Assembly (NCBI GenBank): GCA_002482505.1
Contig: DLGD01000021.1
Span: forward strand, 1-64,000
DNA: 64,000 nucleotides
Reading direction: 5' to 3'
DNA from: Christensenella sp. UBA7703
Lineage (GTDB): Bacteria; Bacillota; Clostridia; Christensenellales; CAG-138
The position numbers and the translations under genes were made by a program. This document shows, piece after piece, positions 19,633 to 27,459 of the stretch (positions are counted from its first letter, which is position 1; every line of letters begins with the position of its first letter). The notes beneath the pieces are model-generated. The model was not told the DNA's origin, ran no database searches, and saw only the letters and a list, made by a program, of their open reading frames with translations.

Positions 19633-20217
19633 TTATGAAGGATTCACTGTCGTTTTATCCGTCAGGGCACGCGACGTGTCGTAGCCCAGCTCATAATAGT
19701 TGTTACCGTTAAAGGTGAAACTTTTTATGACATCCATTCCGACTTTTTGCGTGTGCGCCGCAAACGAGCGCGCGTTGATATGGTTGATAAACGTAATCAG
19801 GAGGCGATAACGGCGGTTCATCTGACGCGCGGAATAGGCAAACAGGTTTTCTAAAACACCCTTCCCGCGATATGCCATATCGATGCAGACCGGGCCGTAT
19901 TGATAGGAATTTTCCGTGTTAAGTGTTTGTCCAAGATATTCCGTATACGGAAGATCCGCAATCATGTGTTGAAACAGCGGCCATTTACTCCAGAACTGCC
20001 AACTGCCCGCCATGGCATAGGCAGCAATCGCATCTCCTTGGCAGGCAAGCGAAATGCCGTCCTCTGTTTCGATCAGCTCCCGCAGTTGCTCCGCGGTAAA
20101 GAGCGTGGTGACAAATCCGTTCTTCTTTTCGTCTTCAGAGATCGAAGAAACGTGGTATCGTTTTTGTAATTCTTCTATCTGCGGAATATCCGCAATCGTT
20201 GCATTTCGGTAGTTCAT
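19633..20217 (-). CDS. GNAT-like N-acetyltransferase
   Basis: A 194-residue protein beginning MNYRNATIADIPQIEELQKRYHV, typical of a GNAT N-terminal strand-helix. The acetyl-CoA-binding part is probably YGPVCIDMAYRGKGVLENLFAYSARQM (about residues 110-136), which carries an R-G-K-G core instead of the classical RxxGxG/A. The substrate is unknown. The start at 20217 has GGAGGG at suitable spacing; the frame is open further upstream but without a site. It is a single-gene unit with its own probable promoter and terminator. Confidence 0.7.
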   Translation of the reverse strand: MNYRNATIADIPQIEELQKRYHVSSISEDEKKNGFVTTLFTAEQLRELIETEDGISLACQGDAIAAYAMAGSWQFWSKWPLFQHMIADLPYTEYLGQTLNTENSYQYGPVCIDMAYRGKGVLENLFAYSARQMNRRYRLLITFINHINARSFAAHTQKVGMDVIKSFTFNGNNYYELGYDTSRALTDKTTVNPS

Positions 20218-20260
20218 TAATCCCTCCGCCACAGGTGAATTATCGCTCTCTATAGAAAAC

Positions 20261-20289
20261 ACGTTATCACAGCACAGCACAATCGTCAA
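20261..20289 (-). promoter_or_regulatory. Probable promoter of the GNAT gene
   Basis: Minus-strand TTGACG (20284-20289) and an extended TG-A-TAACGT -10 (hexamer 20261-20266) with a 17-base spacer. Confidence 0.4.
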
Positions 20290-20342
20290 TTGAGAGTATA
20301 AGTTCTCAGAGCTTTATTAAGATAAGAAACAATCAAGCATAT

Positions 20343-20372
20343 GCAAAAAAGCACTCTTTCGAATGCTCTTTT
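20343..20372 (-). terminator. Terminator downstream of the tRNA-Ser pair
   Basis: On the minus strand AAAAGAGCA and TGCTTTTTT form a 9-bp stem (one G-T pair) with a T-rich 3' arm, directly after the CCA end of tRNA-Ser(GCT). Confidence 0.6.
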
Positions 20373-20373
20373 G

Positions 20374-20466
20374 TGGCGGAGAAGGAGGGATTCGAACCCT
20401 CGCACCAGTTACCCCAGTCTACTCCCTTAGCAGGGGAGCCCCTTACAGCCACTTGGGTACTTCTCC
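20374..20466 (-). tRNA. tRNA-Ser (anticodon GCT)
   Basis: A 93-base minus-strand tRNA with encoded CCA. The acceptor stem is GGAGAAG/CTTCTCC, the anticodon loop is CTGCTAA within stem CCC/GGG, and a long variable arm (type II) and the T-arm GGTTCGAATCC are present. Anticodon GCT reads AGC/AGU serine codons. Confidence 0.96.
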
Positions 20467-20486
20467 ATATTCAATTTCTCCGTTTT

Positions 20487-20575
20487 TGGCGGAGAGAGAG
20501 GGATTCGAACCCCCGGTGCCTTTCAGCATCACTGGTTTTCAAGACCAGCTCCATAAACCACTCGGACATCTCTCC
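20487..20575 (-). tRNA. tRNA-Ser (anticodon TGA)
   Basis: An 89-base minus-strand tRNA with encoded CCA. The acceptor stem is GGAGAGA/TCTCTCC, the anticodon stem-loop is CTGGT-CTTGAAA-ACCAG, and a long variable arm and GGTTCGAATCC T-arm follow. It lies 20 bases upstream of tRNA-Ser(GCT) in transcription order, so the two are probably co-transcribed. Confidence 0.96.
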
Positions 20576-20754
20576 AAGATTTGCACCTAGAGAAGTATAG
20601 CAAATTCACCAAACAATTGTCAACGCCTGAATCATAGTTGAACCATACTTCCAAGAATATATGAAAACCGTCTTCCCCGCTCATCCCATATACAAGACGA
20701 TTGCGGGCATATTTGGCGCAATTGTGAAACTCCCAAGATGTCTCCGGGAATTCA

Positions 20755-20783
20755 TTGCAGTTATCAAGAATTCTCCCTATAAT
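20755..20783 (+). promoter_or_regulatory. Sigma-A promoter of the lipoprotein gene
   Basis: TTGCAG (20755-20760) and a perfect TATAAT (20778-20783) with a 17-base spacer, about 55 bases before the lipoprotein ATG. Confidence 0.7.
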
Positions 20784-20838
20784 GGGAGATATGAAGCGCA
20801 GATCACTTGCGCAACCAACTGGAGGATGACGCAACCTC

Positions 20839-21231
20839 ATGCGAAAACTTGTTGTTACAACCCTGGCGGTTCTTTCGGTTCTCGTGCTGCTTTCCGGCTG
20901 CAAAACGGAATCGTCCACGACGCTCAATACAAGTTCAAAAATCTTTTATGGCGGAAGCCAAATCGAAACCACCGTTCGCGAGTTGAAGGTAGACGGCGGC
21001 AAAACATCCGCACGCATCCGTTTTCTCAACCTTGGTTCTGAGGATCTTACCTCCATTGAAGCGCAAGTCGAGTTCATCGATGCCGATGGGAAAACCATCG
21101 CAACCACCATCATCCAGGAAACGTTTGATACACCAATTACCGTTGGCGAGAGCTTCAGCGAGACGGCGGAGTGCGACAGCAACTCCAAGATCAAAGGCGT
21201 TTATGTCTCGGAGTATGTCCCAGAGAGTTGA
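20839..21231 (+). CDS. Small lipoprotein with an FxLYD-like extracellular domain
   Basis: A 130-residue protein with a lipoprotein signal peptide: charged MRK, hydrophobic core, and lipobox LLSGC with the acylated cysteine at residue 21. The mature part (about 50-125) has a beta-rich pattern (ARIRFLNLGSEDLTSIEAQVEFIDADGKTIATT) resembling FxLYD/DUF-type domains of Gram-positive surface lipoproteins. It would sit on the outer face of the membrane; the ligand is unknown. The ATG follows GGAGGATG by about twelve bases. The last 31 bases overlap the convergent DUF5131 gene. Confidence 0.72.
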   Translation: MRKLVVTTLAVLSVLVLLSGCKTESSTTLNTSSKIFYGGSQIETTVRELKVDGGKTSARIRFLNLGSEDLTSIEAQVEFIDADGKTIATTIIQETFDTPITVGESFSETAECDSNSKIKGVYVSEYVPES

Positions 21232-21995
21232 TCCCGTGTGTGCTTTTCGGTGTTGATGTTTGCTTTGCGCGCCTGCGCATGCTGCAGCTTTCGCGGGATG
21301 CGATAGAGCTTTCCGTCTTTTTGAAAGTTGGCGCCGGTCTGCTTAAATCGAAACGGCACATCCGCCTCCATGCATTGTCTGCGAATATCCAGAATCCAGT
21401 CATACTCGCACAACCGCGCTTCGTCGCCGGATTCACCCCCGACGGTCACGCTCTCCACCCAGTCCCCGAGATATGGCGAAAGGTCAATCCGCTCCAGAAG
21501 CGGTTCGCAGACGATCATCTTGTGGCAAATTGGGGCTTGCTTGAATATGGGCAAACGCTCGTCTGCCTTGGATTGGTTTTCGACCGTGCTGCAGATGGAA
21601 ACATTTGCATACCCAATGCCCCAATCGTCCGGCAGACATTTTTCAAAGCGGGTGATCCGCTTCGTAATGAACAGAAACTCGCAATCGCTTCGTTCGCGGA
21701 TCATGCGCCAAGCCTCGCTGCGCCAAGCATCTGCATCCGCAAGCAAAAAATCCGACGTAAAGCACGTCCAGAAAAAACTGCCCGGTGGTATTTTATAGGA
21801 ACCATCCCGCGCATGCGCAATCGGCAGATAAAAGCCGTTCGTCTTAACAACCGCGCTTGCGTCCTTGCCGTGTCGTGCATCTGCGCGGTAGACATAGCAG
21901 TTTTGACAACCTGCTGAGATTTTGTGGCAACCGTGCCAGGGGTTCCAATTGACCCCGCCGCCGTAAGAAACCGCTTTGATCCCTGTTTCACTCAT
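21201..21995 (-). CDS. DUF5131 (phage Gp37/Gp68-like) protein
   Basis: A 264-residue protein opening with GGGVNWNPWHGCHKISAGCQNCYVYRADARHG (about residues 12-43), whose CxxxxxxCxxC cysteine cluster is typical of the DUF5131/Gp37-Gp68 family and recalls radical-SAM-like metal binding. Other family-like stretches are FFWTCFTSDFLLADADAWR, FLFITKRITRFEKCLPDDW and SVTVGGESGDEARLCEYDWI. The biochemical role of the family is not established; it is found in phages and chromosomes. It stands alone, overlapping the convergent lipoprotein gene by 31 bases. No strong ribosome-binding site is seen before the ATG. Confidence 0.82.
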   Translation of the reverse strand: MSETGIKAVSYGGGVNWNPWHGCHKISAGCQNCYVYRADARHGKDASAVVKTNGFYLPIAHARDGSYKIPPGSFFWTCFTSDFLLADADAWRSEAWRMIRERSDCEFLFITKRITRFEKCLPDDWGIGYANVSICSTVENQSKADERLPIFKQAPICHKMIVCEPLLERIDLSPYLGDWVESVTVGGESGDEARLCEYDWILDIRRQCMEADVPFRFKQTGANFQKDGKLYRIPRKLQHAQARKANINTEKHTRDQLSGTYSET

Positions 21996-22099
21996 TACAA
22001 TATCCCGTTTGCTTTTGCTTCACGTTGGTTCACATTTGCTTACGTTGACAATCGTAACACCACTACAGTATAATCGGCAAGCTGAAAGGAGGTTGAACC

Positions 22100-22690
22100 A
22101 TGAATGAATTCCTTCAGGCGATAGAAACATTCGCCCAAGGTTCAACAATTTGGGTTTATCTCTTCATTTTCTTCGGAAAGATTCTGGAAGTGTCTTTTGG
22201 CACGCTCCGTATCGTATTGATCAACCGTGGCGAGCGCACAATCGGCGCTTTCATTGCGGTCATCGAAATCACGCTCTGGCTCGTTATTGCAAGCAGTGTA
22301 CTCACCGGCTTTAAAGACGACTTTCTCAAAGGAATCGTCTATGCGGTTGCGTTCGCCTGCGGCAACTATATCGGAAGTTGGCTGGACGAGTTGCTTGCGT
22401 TTGGTTTGAGTTCCATGCAGGTTGTCTTACCCGACCTTGCTTCTGCCAAGGAAGCGGAAGCCTGCCTGCGCGCAAAGGGCTTTGGCATGACGACTGTTGA
22501 CGCACACGGACGGGACAACGACCGTAGCATACTGATTATGACCATGCAGCGCAAGCGTCTTCCGGAAGCGCTCGCAATTCTGGAAAAGCAGTGCAACGGC
22601 GCTGTTGTAACCGTCACGGACATCAAGACGCAGCGCGGCGGCTATCTGGAACGCACAGTGCGCAGCGGGCAGCTTCGCAACGGAAAATAG
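22100..22690 (+). CDS. UPF0316 membrane protein (DUF5698-DUF2179)
   Basis: A 196-residue protein with three N-terminal transmembrane segments (about residues 17-105, including FGKILEVSFGTLRIVLINRGER) and a cytosolic C-terminal DUF2179 domain (about 115-185) of the beta-alpha-beta type found in YitT-like and UPF0316 proteins. Function is unknown. AAAGGAGG is placed eight bases before the ATG, and a clear terminator follows. It is a single-gene unit between the DUF5131 gene and pucR. Confidence 0.85.
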   Translation: MNEFLQAIETFAQGSTIWVYLFIFFGKILEVSFGTLRIVLINRGERTIGAFIAVIEITLWLVIASSVLTGFKDDFLKGIVYAVAFACGNYIGSWLDELLAFGLSSMQVVLPDLASAKEAEACLRAKGFGMTTVDAHGRDNDRSILIMTMQRKRLPEALAILEKQCNGAVVTVTDIKTQRGGYLERTVRSGQLRNGK

Positions 22691-22702
22691 TGATAACCCC
22701 TT

Positions 22703-22725
22703 ACCGCCTTCGGGCGGTTTTTTTG
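22703..22725 (+). terminator. Rho-independent terminator of the UPF0316 gene
   Basis: ACCGCC-TTCG-GGCGGT with a stable tetraloop, followed by a run of seven T residues on the plus strand. Confidence 0.92.
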
Positions 22726-22747
22726 TGCGTTATCTGCAAACGCTCGT

Positions 22748-24217
22748 CTAGAGCTCTTTCACGATTTGAAGTGAGTATAACAGGTGCAGCAGGGACAGGC
22801 TTCTATCATCCAAATCCAAACCGAACTGCGCTTTGATCCGCTCCAACCGATATAAAAACGTGCTTCTGTGAATAAAGAGTTCTCCTGCCGTCCGCACCGC
22901 GTTGAAACGGTTCTTCTCATATGCTTCTGCTGTGTCGAGATAGTTTGTCTCGTGCTCTTTGTCGTATTTGGCGAGCGCGAGAACAGAGCGCATACACAAA
23001 AGTGCTTTGGGGGCTTCGTGTTGTAACTGCGCGGAGAGTTCGTATTCGAATACATCCGAAAATCCAGCCGCACCAGAGAATTCATCCGCATAATTGAGAG
23101 CCGTTTTCGCCTGATCCAGCCGCTCCGGGAATAACAAAAATCCGGCAAACGATTCACACATTCCAATTTTGATTTCATTCTTGTTTGCCAGATCACGGAG
23201 CTTATTTTTGAGCAAATCGATCTCCAGCAAGTTCGTCTTCACAACCGCCGCCACAACCGGCAAAAACGGAAACGCACAGCAGTGATCAAGTTCGTCCTCC
23301 AGCAAGTCACAAATCGCGTCCGCCTGCGCTGCGCGCAAGTCGCGATCAGCTGGTTCGATCGCGATTACAGCATATTCATCCGACGCACTCCAACCAAGCG
23401 TTTGCAATGCTTCGATGGTATTTTTCGCCGAGTCTTCATTATGGAATAGAGCTTGAAACGACCTTGCGACTGGTTCGTTTTCGCGATGCATTCTCTGCGC
23501 ACCAAGATGCAGCGTACGCTCGGTGAGCATCAACCGCAGAAATCCAGCGAGTGATTCGAGCACAATTTCATCGCTTGCATAAAGCGGACGTTCACTTGCC
23601 GGACAAACAATTGTGTAGCTCCCGTCATTTGCCTCTAAACGAATGAACATCGCTTCCGGAACGGAACCGTTTCCGATTTTTATGACGCGACCAAATTCGC
23701 CGTCTTTTTCCAGCAATTTGTCTGAGATGATATGTTCTAACGTTGCAGCAGTCTCTATAAACGTGGATTGCGCAACGATATGCCCACGCGCATCAAACAA
23801 CAGCACAGGGTTTTGGAGCATATCCGACGCACGACAAAGCAGTTCCTCTGCCCCTTCTCCCGCCTCGGCAGCCTGGCGCAGGCTTTGCGTCCAATCGTCC
23901 AATCGATCAAATAACCGCTGCACAAAATTCAATACCGCACTCGCTTGCTCATCTTTCGAGAGGACACAGACGTCATATTTGCGCAACAGTTCCTTGCTTG
24001 GCATGCCAATGCATAAAAACAGCGGCTCTTTCTGCTCCTCTGCCCTGAGTGTATTGAAGTCCTCGCTACTACAGATGATGATGCGCGTGCCGAACTTCCG
24101 GCTGCCGCCTTCAAACAACAGTGGTCGGCCGACTGCTTGCTGCGGCTCGCGAATGCTATCGGTGAGGTCTGGGTAGCGATAGCGCAGCTCGTTACGGATA
24201 AACTCTTTTTGTATCAT
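22748..24217 (-). CDS. PucR-family transcriptional regulator
   Basis: About 489 residues. The C-terminal ~60 residues form the PucR helix-turn-helix (YLDTAEAYEKNRFNAVRTAGELFIHRSTFLYRLERIKAQFGLDL), preceded by a GGDEF-like/CdaR middle region (about 285-390) and an N-terminal ligand-sensing part. Such regulators activate catabolic operons in response to a small molecule. The start at 24217 follows GAAGGG; an open extension upstream overlaps the promoter. It is divergent from the corrinoid methyltransferase gene, 166 bases apart, with a palindrome on its own -10, which suggests it controls that cluster and itself. Confidence 0.85.
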   Translation of the reverse strand: MIQKEFIRNELRYRYPDLTDSIREPQQAVGRPLLFEGGSRKFGTRIIICSSEDFNTLRAEEQKEPLFLCIGMPSKELLRKYDVCVLSKDEQASAVLNFVQRLFDRLDDWTQSLRQAAEAGEGAEELLCRASDMLQNPVLLFDARGHIVAQSTFIETAATLEHIISDKLLEKDGEFGRVIKIGNGSVPEAMFIRLEANDGSYTIVCPASERPLYASDEIVLESLAGFLRLMLTERTLHLGAQRMHRENEPVARSFQALFHNEDSAKNTIEALQTLGWSASDEYAVIAIEPADRDLRAAQADAICDLLEDELDHCCAFPFLPVVAAVVKTNLLEIDLLKNKLRDLANKNEIKIGMCESFAGFLLFPERLDQAKTALNYADEFSGAAGFSDVFEYELSAQLQHEAPKALLCMRSVLALAKYDKEHETNYLDTAEAYEKNRFNAVRTAGELFIHRSTFLYRLERIKAQFGLDLDDRSLSLLHLLYSLQIVKEL

Positions 24218-24259
24218 ATAGATAGCCCTTCGCTTGTTCTCAAGATAAAAATACCGGTT

Positions 24260-24274
24260 CCTACATAGTGTAGG
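24260..24274. promoter_or_regulatory. Palindromic operator candidate in the pucR-methyltransferase intergenic region
   Basis: CCTACA and TGTAGG form a perfect 6-bp inverted repeat around TAG. It covers the pucR -10 hexamer (24267-24272) and lies about 25 bases upstream of the divergent -35. A natural reading is autorepression by PucR or a shared regulator, which is inference. Confidence 0.45.
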
Positions 24275-24295
24275 ATTATAAATGGAAATTGTCAA
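24267..24295 (-). promoter_or_regulatory. Probable promoter of pucR
   Basis: Minus-strand TTGACA (24290-24295) and TACACT (24267-24272) with a 17-base spacer. Confidence 0.55.
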
Positions 24296-24297
24296 TC

Positions 24298-24326
24298 TTG
24301 TGTTGGATTCCGAAATGATATATGAT
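24298..24326 (+). promoter_or_regulatory. Probable promoter of the corrinoid methyl-transfer operon
   Basis: TTGTGT (24298-24303) and TATGAT (24321-24326) with a 17-base spacer, about 57 bases before the first ATG. The weak -35 would fit an activator-dependent promoter. Confidence 0.45.
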
Positions 24327-24383
24327 CTGTTATGATGTTACTTAATTTGACATTTTCGCATGTTTGCGCGAAGGAGTATTGCT

Positions 24384-25190
24384 ATGATCATCATTGGAGA
24401 AAAGCTAAATGGATTCATACCTTCTGTCGGAAAGGCAATTCGCGAACGGGATGATGCATTCCTGCGCGATCTTGCCGTCCGTCAAGAAGAAGCAGGCGCG
24501 GATTATTTGGACGTTTGTGCCGCGGTAGACGCCGAGGTGGAGGCGGAAACACTCCTCTGGCTGGCGCAGCTTGCAGAGGATGCCTCTTCTCTGCCACTCT
24601 GTATCGATTCGCCGAATCCGAGCGTGCTTGCGAGCGTTCTGCCGCATTGCAAACGCGCGGGCATCGTGAACTCCGTCTCCATGGAAAATGGAAAAATCGA
24701 GACGATCTTTCCACTGATTGCAAACACCGATTGGAAGGTTATCGCGCTGACCTGCTCCAATTCTGGCGTGCCTGAGAGCGCGGAAGGCCGCCTTGCGATC
24801 TTTGAGCAGATTCGCACCGCTGCAAAGGAATATGGAGTCGCCGAAAACCGCCTCTTGATCGACCCGATCGTACACACGCTTTCCACCGATGAACAATCTC
24901 TATCCACCTTTGCCGCCTGCGCCAGAGAAATCCGCGCACGCGCAAAAAGCACGCATGTGGTCAGCGGACTTTCCAATATCTCCTTCGGTTTACCCGCGCG
25001 ATCGGTGATCAACCATGCGTTCCTCGTTCTCGCCATGCAGGCAGGCATGGATGCCGCAATCATGGATGTGCTGGATCGCGAGATGGTCGGGCTCCTGCAC
25101 GCGACAAACGCGCTTCTTGGTGAGGACGAATACTGTATGGACTACATCACGGCGTTTCGCGAAGGGCGCATTGGCCCGAAAAAAGACTGA
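24384..25190 (+). CDS. Methyltetrahydrofolate:corrinoid protein methyltransferase (pterin-binding)
   Basis: A 268-residue pterin-binding TIM-barrel enzyme of the AcsE/MtrH/MetH-domain type, moving a methyl group between methyl-THF and a corrinoid protein. Motifs include MIIIGEKLNGFIPSVGKAI, the DxN-type EAGADYLDVCAAVDAE (about 40-55), LCIDSPNP (about 73-80), LIDPIVHTL (about 160) and SGLSNISFGLPARS (about 197-210), which includes the conserved asparagine. The start at 24384 follows AAGGAG; a nine-codon-longer frame has no site. It heads an operon with a corrinoid protein, a corrinoid activator and MetF. No homocysteine-binding domain is present, so it is not a complete methionine synthase. 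Confidence 0.9.
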   Translation: MIIIGEKLNGFIPSVGKAIRERDDAFLRDLAVRQEEAGADYLDVCAAVDAEVEAETLLWLAQLAEDASSLPLCIDSPNPSVLASVLPHCKRAGIVNSVSMENGKIETIFPLIANTDWKVIALTCSNSGVPESAEGRLAIFEQIRTAAKEYGVAENRLLIDPIVHTLSTDEQSLSTFAACAREIRARAKSTHVVSGLSNISFGLPARSVINHAFLVLAMQAGMDAAIMDVLDREMVGLLHATNALLGEDEYCMDYITAFREGRIGPKKD

Positions 25191-25220
25191 TTTGAGATCA
25201 AGTATCAGATAGAGGTTGTT

Positions 25221-25856
25221 ATGAGTAAAATTGACGAAGTATTTTCCGCAGTCGAAACCGGCAAGGCGAAGATCATTGCCGAACTTGTACAGTCCGCCAT
25301 CGACGCAGGCGAAGACCCGATGGAGATTCTCAACCGCGGTATGGTGTCCGCGATGAGCGTCATCGGCGAGCGATTCAGCCGCGGTGAAGCCTTTGTGCCG
25401 GAGATGCTGATCTCCGCACGCACGATGAAAAAAGGGGTTGAGGTGCTCAAACCCTATTTGGCGAAGGACGCGGTCAACAGCCTCGGCACCGCCATCATCG
25501 GCACCGTACAGGGAGATATGCACGACATCGGCAAGAACCTTGTTGCAATGATGATTGAAAGCGCCGGGTTTGAGGTGGTCGATCTGGAGGTAGACGTTCC
25601 GCTGGAGCAGTTTGTCGAGGCGATTGCGGCGCATCCCAATGTGCGCATCGTCGCGCTCTCCACGCTGCTGACGACGACCATGCCCGCGATGAAACAGATT
25701 GTCGCCGGGCTCAACGCGCTGGAAAACCGCGACTCGTTTCGTATCATGGTTGGCGGTGCGCCGATCACGGAAGAGTTCGCGCGGCAAATCGGCGCGGACG
25801 GATACTCGCCCGATGCCGCAGCCGCGGCCGCGCTTGCCAAATCCCTCGCCAGTTAA
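25221..25856 (+). CDS. Corrinoid (cobalamin-binding) methyl-carrier protein
   Basis: A 211-residue protein with the B12-binding cap helix bundle (residues 1-85, SAMSVIGERFSRGEAFVPEMLISARTM) and a Rossmann-like cobalamin domain carrying the DxHxxG ligand motif GDMHDIGKNLVAMMIESAGF near residue 100 (the histidine is the lower axial ligand). VALSTLLTTTMPAMK and IMVGGAPITEEFARQIGADGYSPDA complete the MtbC/MtvC-like pattern. It shuttles a methyl group between methyltransferases. It lies 30 bases after the pterin-dependent methyltransferase and 14 before the activator. Confidence 0.94.
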   Translation: MSKIDEVFSAVETGKAKIIAELVQSAIDAGEDPMEILNRGMVSAMSVIGERFSRGEAFVPEMLISARTMKKGVEVLKPYLAKDAVNSLGTAIIGTVQGDMHDIGKNLVAMMIESAGFEVVDLEVDVPLEQFVEAIAAHPNVRIVALSTLLTTTMPAMKQIVAGLNALENRDSFRIMVGGAPITEEFARQIGADGYSPDAAAAAALAKSLAS

Positions 25857-25870
25857 GGAGACCATCGATT

Positions 25871-27424
25871 ATGTCCTGCCGTGTTCTGTTTTTACCAAGC
25901 GAGATAGAAGTTTGTGTGCCAAACGGTACGCTTGTTTCGAGCGCGGCAAGAACCGCCGGCGTGTTTATCGACTCCCCCTGCGGCGGCAACGGCACCTGCG
26001 GCAAATGCACGATTCTCCTCTCACAAGACGGCAAGCAGGAACGCGTGCTCGCCTGCCAGACGGCAATCGACCGGGACTGCACCGTCTCCCTGGAACACGC
26101 AAGCAGCCTCACCACCCTGCAAAGTGGAACAGAACGCAACATTCCGTTTGCGCCGTATCAGCCGGAGCACACGGTGGTTGCCGGAGCATGCTTCGCGGCA
26201 ATCGACCTTGGCACAACCAGCATCGTCTGCTATCTGCTGGATGGCAAAACAGGCGAACAGCTCGCTACCGTTGGCATGCAAAACCCGCAGTCCGCATTTG
26301 GCGCGGATGTGATCGCGAGAGCGAATTATGTACTCACCAGCAACAAGCCACATGCTCTGCGCACAATTGTGATCCGCGCGCTCAACGAACTGATTGCAAC
26401 CGCCGCTGCGCAAGCAAGAAGAACCGCGACCCAGGTGGCGCGCATCAGCATCGTCGGCAACACGGTTATGCATCACATCCTGCTTGATCTGCCGCTTGGT
26501 CGGCTCGTCCGCGCGCCGTATCTACCGTTCTCATGCGAGAAACGTATACTCCCAGCGGCAGAACTCGGCTTGGCCGTCCATTCCGCGGCATGGGTATTTG
26601 TTGCGCCGGTCATCGGCGGATTCGTCGGCGCGGATACGGTCGCTTGCCTCAGCGCTACCGCTTTTGAACAGAATCTTGAACCCGCGCTACTGTTGGATAT
26701 CGGCACAAACGGTGAGCTCGTCTGCACAAACGGCACGCGCCGCGTTTGCTGTTCCACGGCGGCAGGCCCCGCGTTTGAAGGCGCGAATATCTCCTGCGGC
26801 ATGCGCGCGGAAAGCGGCGCGATCGATCATGTTTGGCTGGAAGATGATTGCTTTCGCTTTTCTACAATCGGGGATTCACCCGCGCGCGGCATCTGCGGCA
26901 GCGGGCTGATCGAGCTGATTGCGCTGCTTGTGAAAGCAGGCACAATCAACGAAACAGGCAAGTTTTGCTCTGACGCATCATTGTCCTCTCATTTGTTCAC
27001 GGATAGCGATGGCAAAACCTTTTTTTTGATGGCGCAGGATCATTTGCCGATCACGCTTTCGCAAAAAGATGTACGGGAATTACAGCTTGGCAAAGCCGCC
27101 ATTCGCGCGGGCATCTCGGTGTTGCTGGAATCGCTTTCGCTTCAGGAATCGCAGATCACGCGCGTACTCCTCGCGGGCGCATTCGGAAGCCATCTTTCGC
27201 CGGACGCACTCTGCGACATCGGTTTGCTGCCGGAGGCATTTCGAGGCAAAGTGGAGAGCATAGGCAATGCCGCTGGCGAAGGCGCAAAACTGTATGTAAG
27301 AAATTTTGAGCTGTTTCAAGAAAGCGAGCCCCTCGCACGCGGAACAGAATATATCGAGCTATCTCTTTCCGCAGCGTTTACGAATTACTACATCGACGCG
27401 ATGTCGTTTCCCGAAGCGCACTAG
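25871..27424 (+). CDS. Reductive activator of corrinoid protein (RACo/RamA-like, ASKHA fold)
   Basis: A 517-residue protein. An N-terminal [2Fe-2S] ferredoxin domain has cysteines in SPCGGNGTCGKCTILL and ERVLACQTAI (about residues 37-70); the remainder is the DUF4445/ASKHA ATPase-like domain (AIDLGTTSIVCYLLD near 112, LLDIGTNGELVCTNG near 275, SCGMRAESGAIDHVWL, RGICGSGLIELI). These proteins use ATP to drive reduction of inactive Co(II) corrinoid to Co(I). AAGGAG precedes the ATG. Position directly behind the corrinoid protein identifies its likely partner. Confidence 0.93.
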   Translation: MSCRVLFLPSEIEVCVPNGTLVSSAARTAGVFIDSPCGGNGTCGKCTILLSQDGKQERVLACQTAIDRDCTVSLEHASSLTTLQSGTERNIPFAPYQPEHTVVAGACFAAIDLGTTSIVCYLLDGKTGEQLATVGMQNPQSAFGADVIARANYVLTSNKPHALRTIVIRALNELIATAAAQARRTATQVARISIVGNTVMHHILLDLPLGRLVRAPYLPFSCEKRILPAAELGLAVHSAAWVFVAPVIGGFVGADTVACLSATAFEQNLEPALLLDIGTNGELVCTNGTRRVCCSTAAGPAFEGANISCGMRAESGAIDHVWLEDDCFRFSTIGDSPARGICGSGLIELIALLVKAGTINETGKFCSDASLSSHLFTDSDGKTFFLMAQDHLPITLSQKDVRELQLGKAAIRAGISVLLESLSLQESQITRVLLAGAFGSHLSPDALCDIGLLPEAFRGKVESIGNAAGEGAKLYVRNFELFQESEPLARGTEYIELSLSAAFTNYYIDAMSFPEAH

Positions 27425-27459
27425 TCGCGCAATCTTCAGAAAGAATCAGGCTATCGCAT

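Noticed and set aside
24384..25856. Split methionine synthase as a firm call
   Set aside because: The pterin-binding and cobalamin-binding parts are present, but there is no homocysteine-binding or SAM-reactivation domain in the window, so it is kept only as a possibility.
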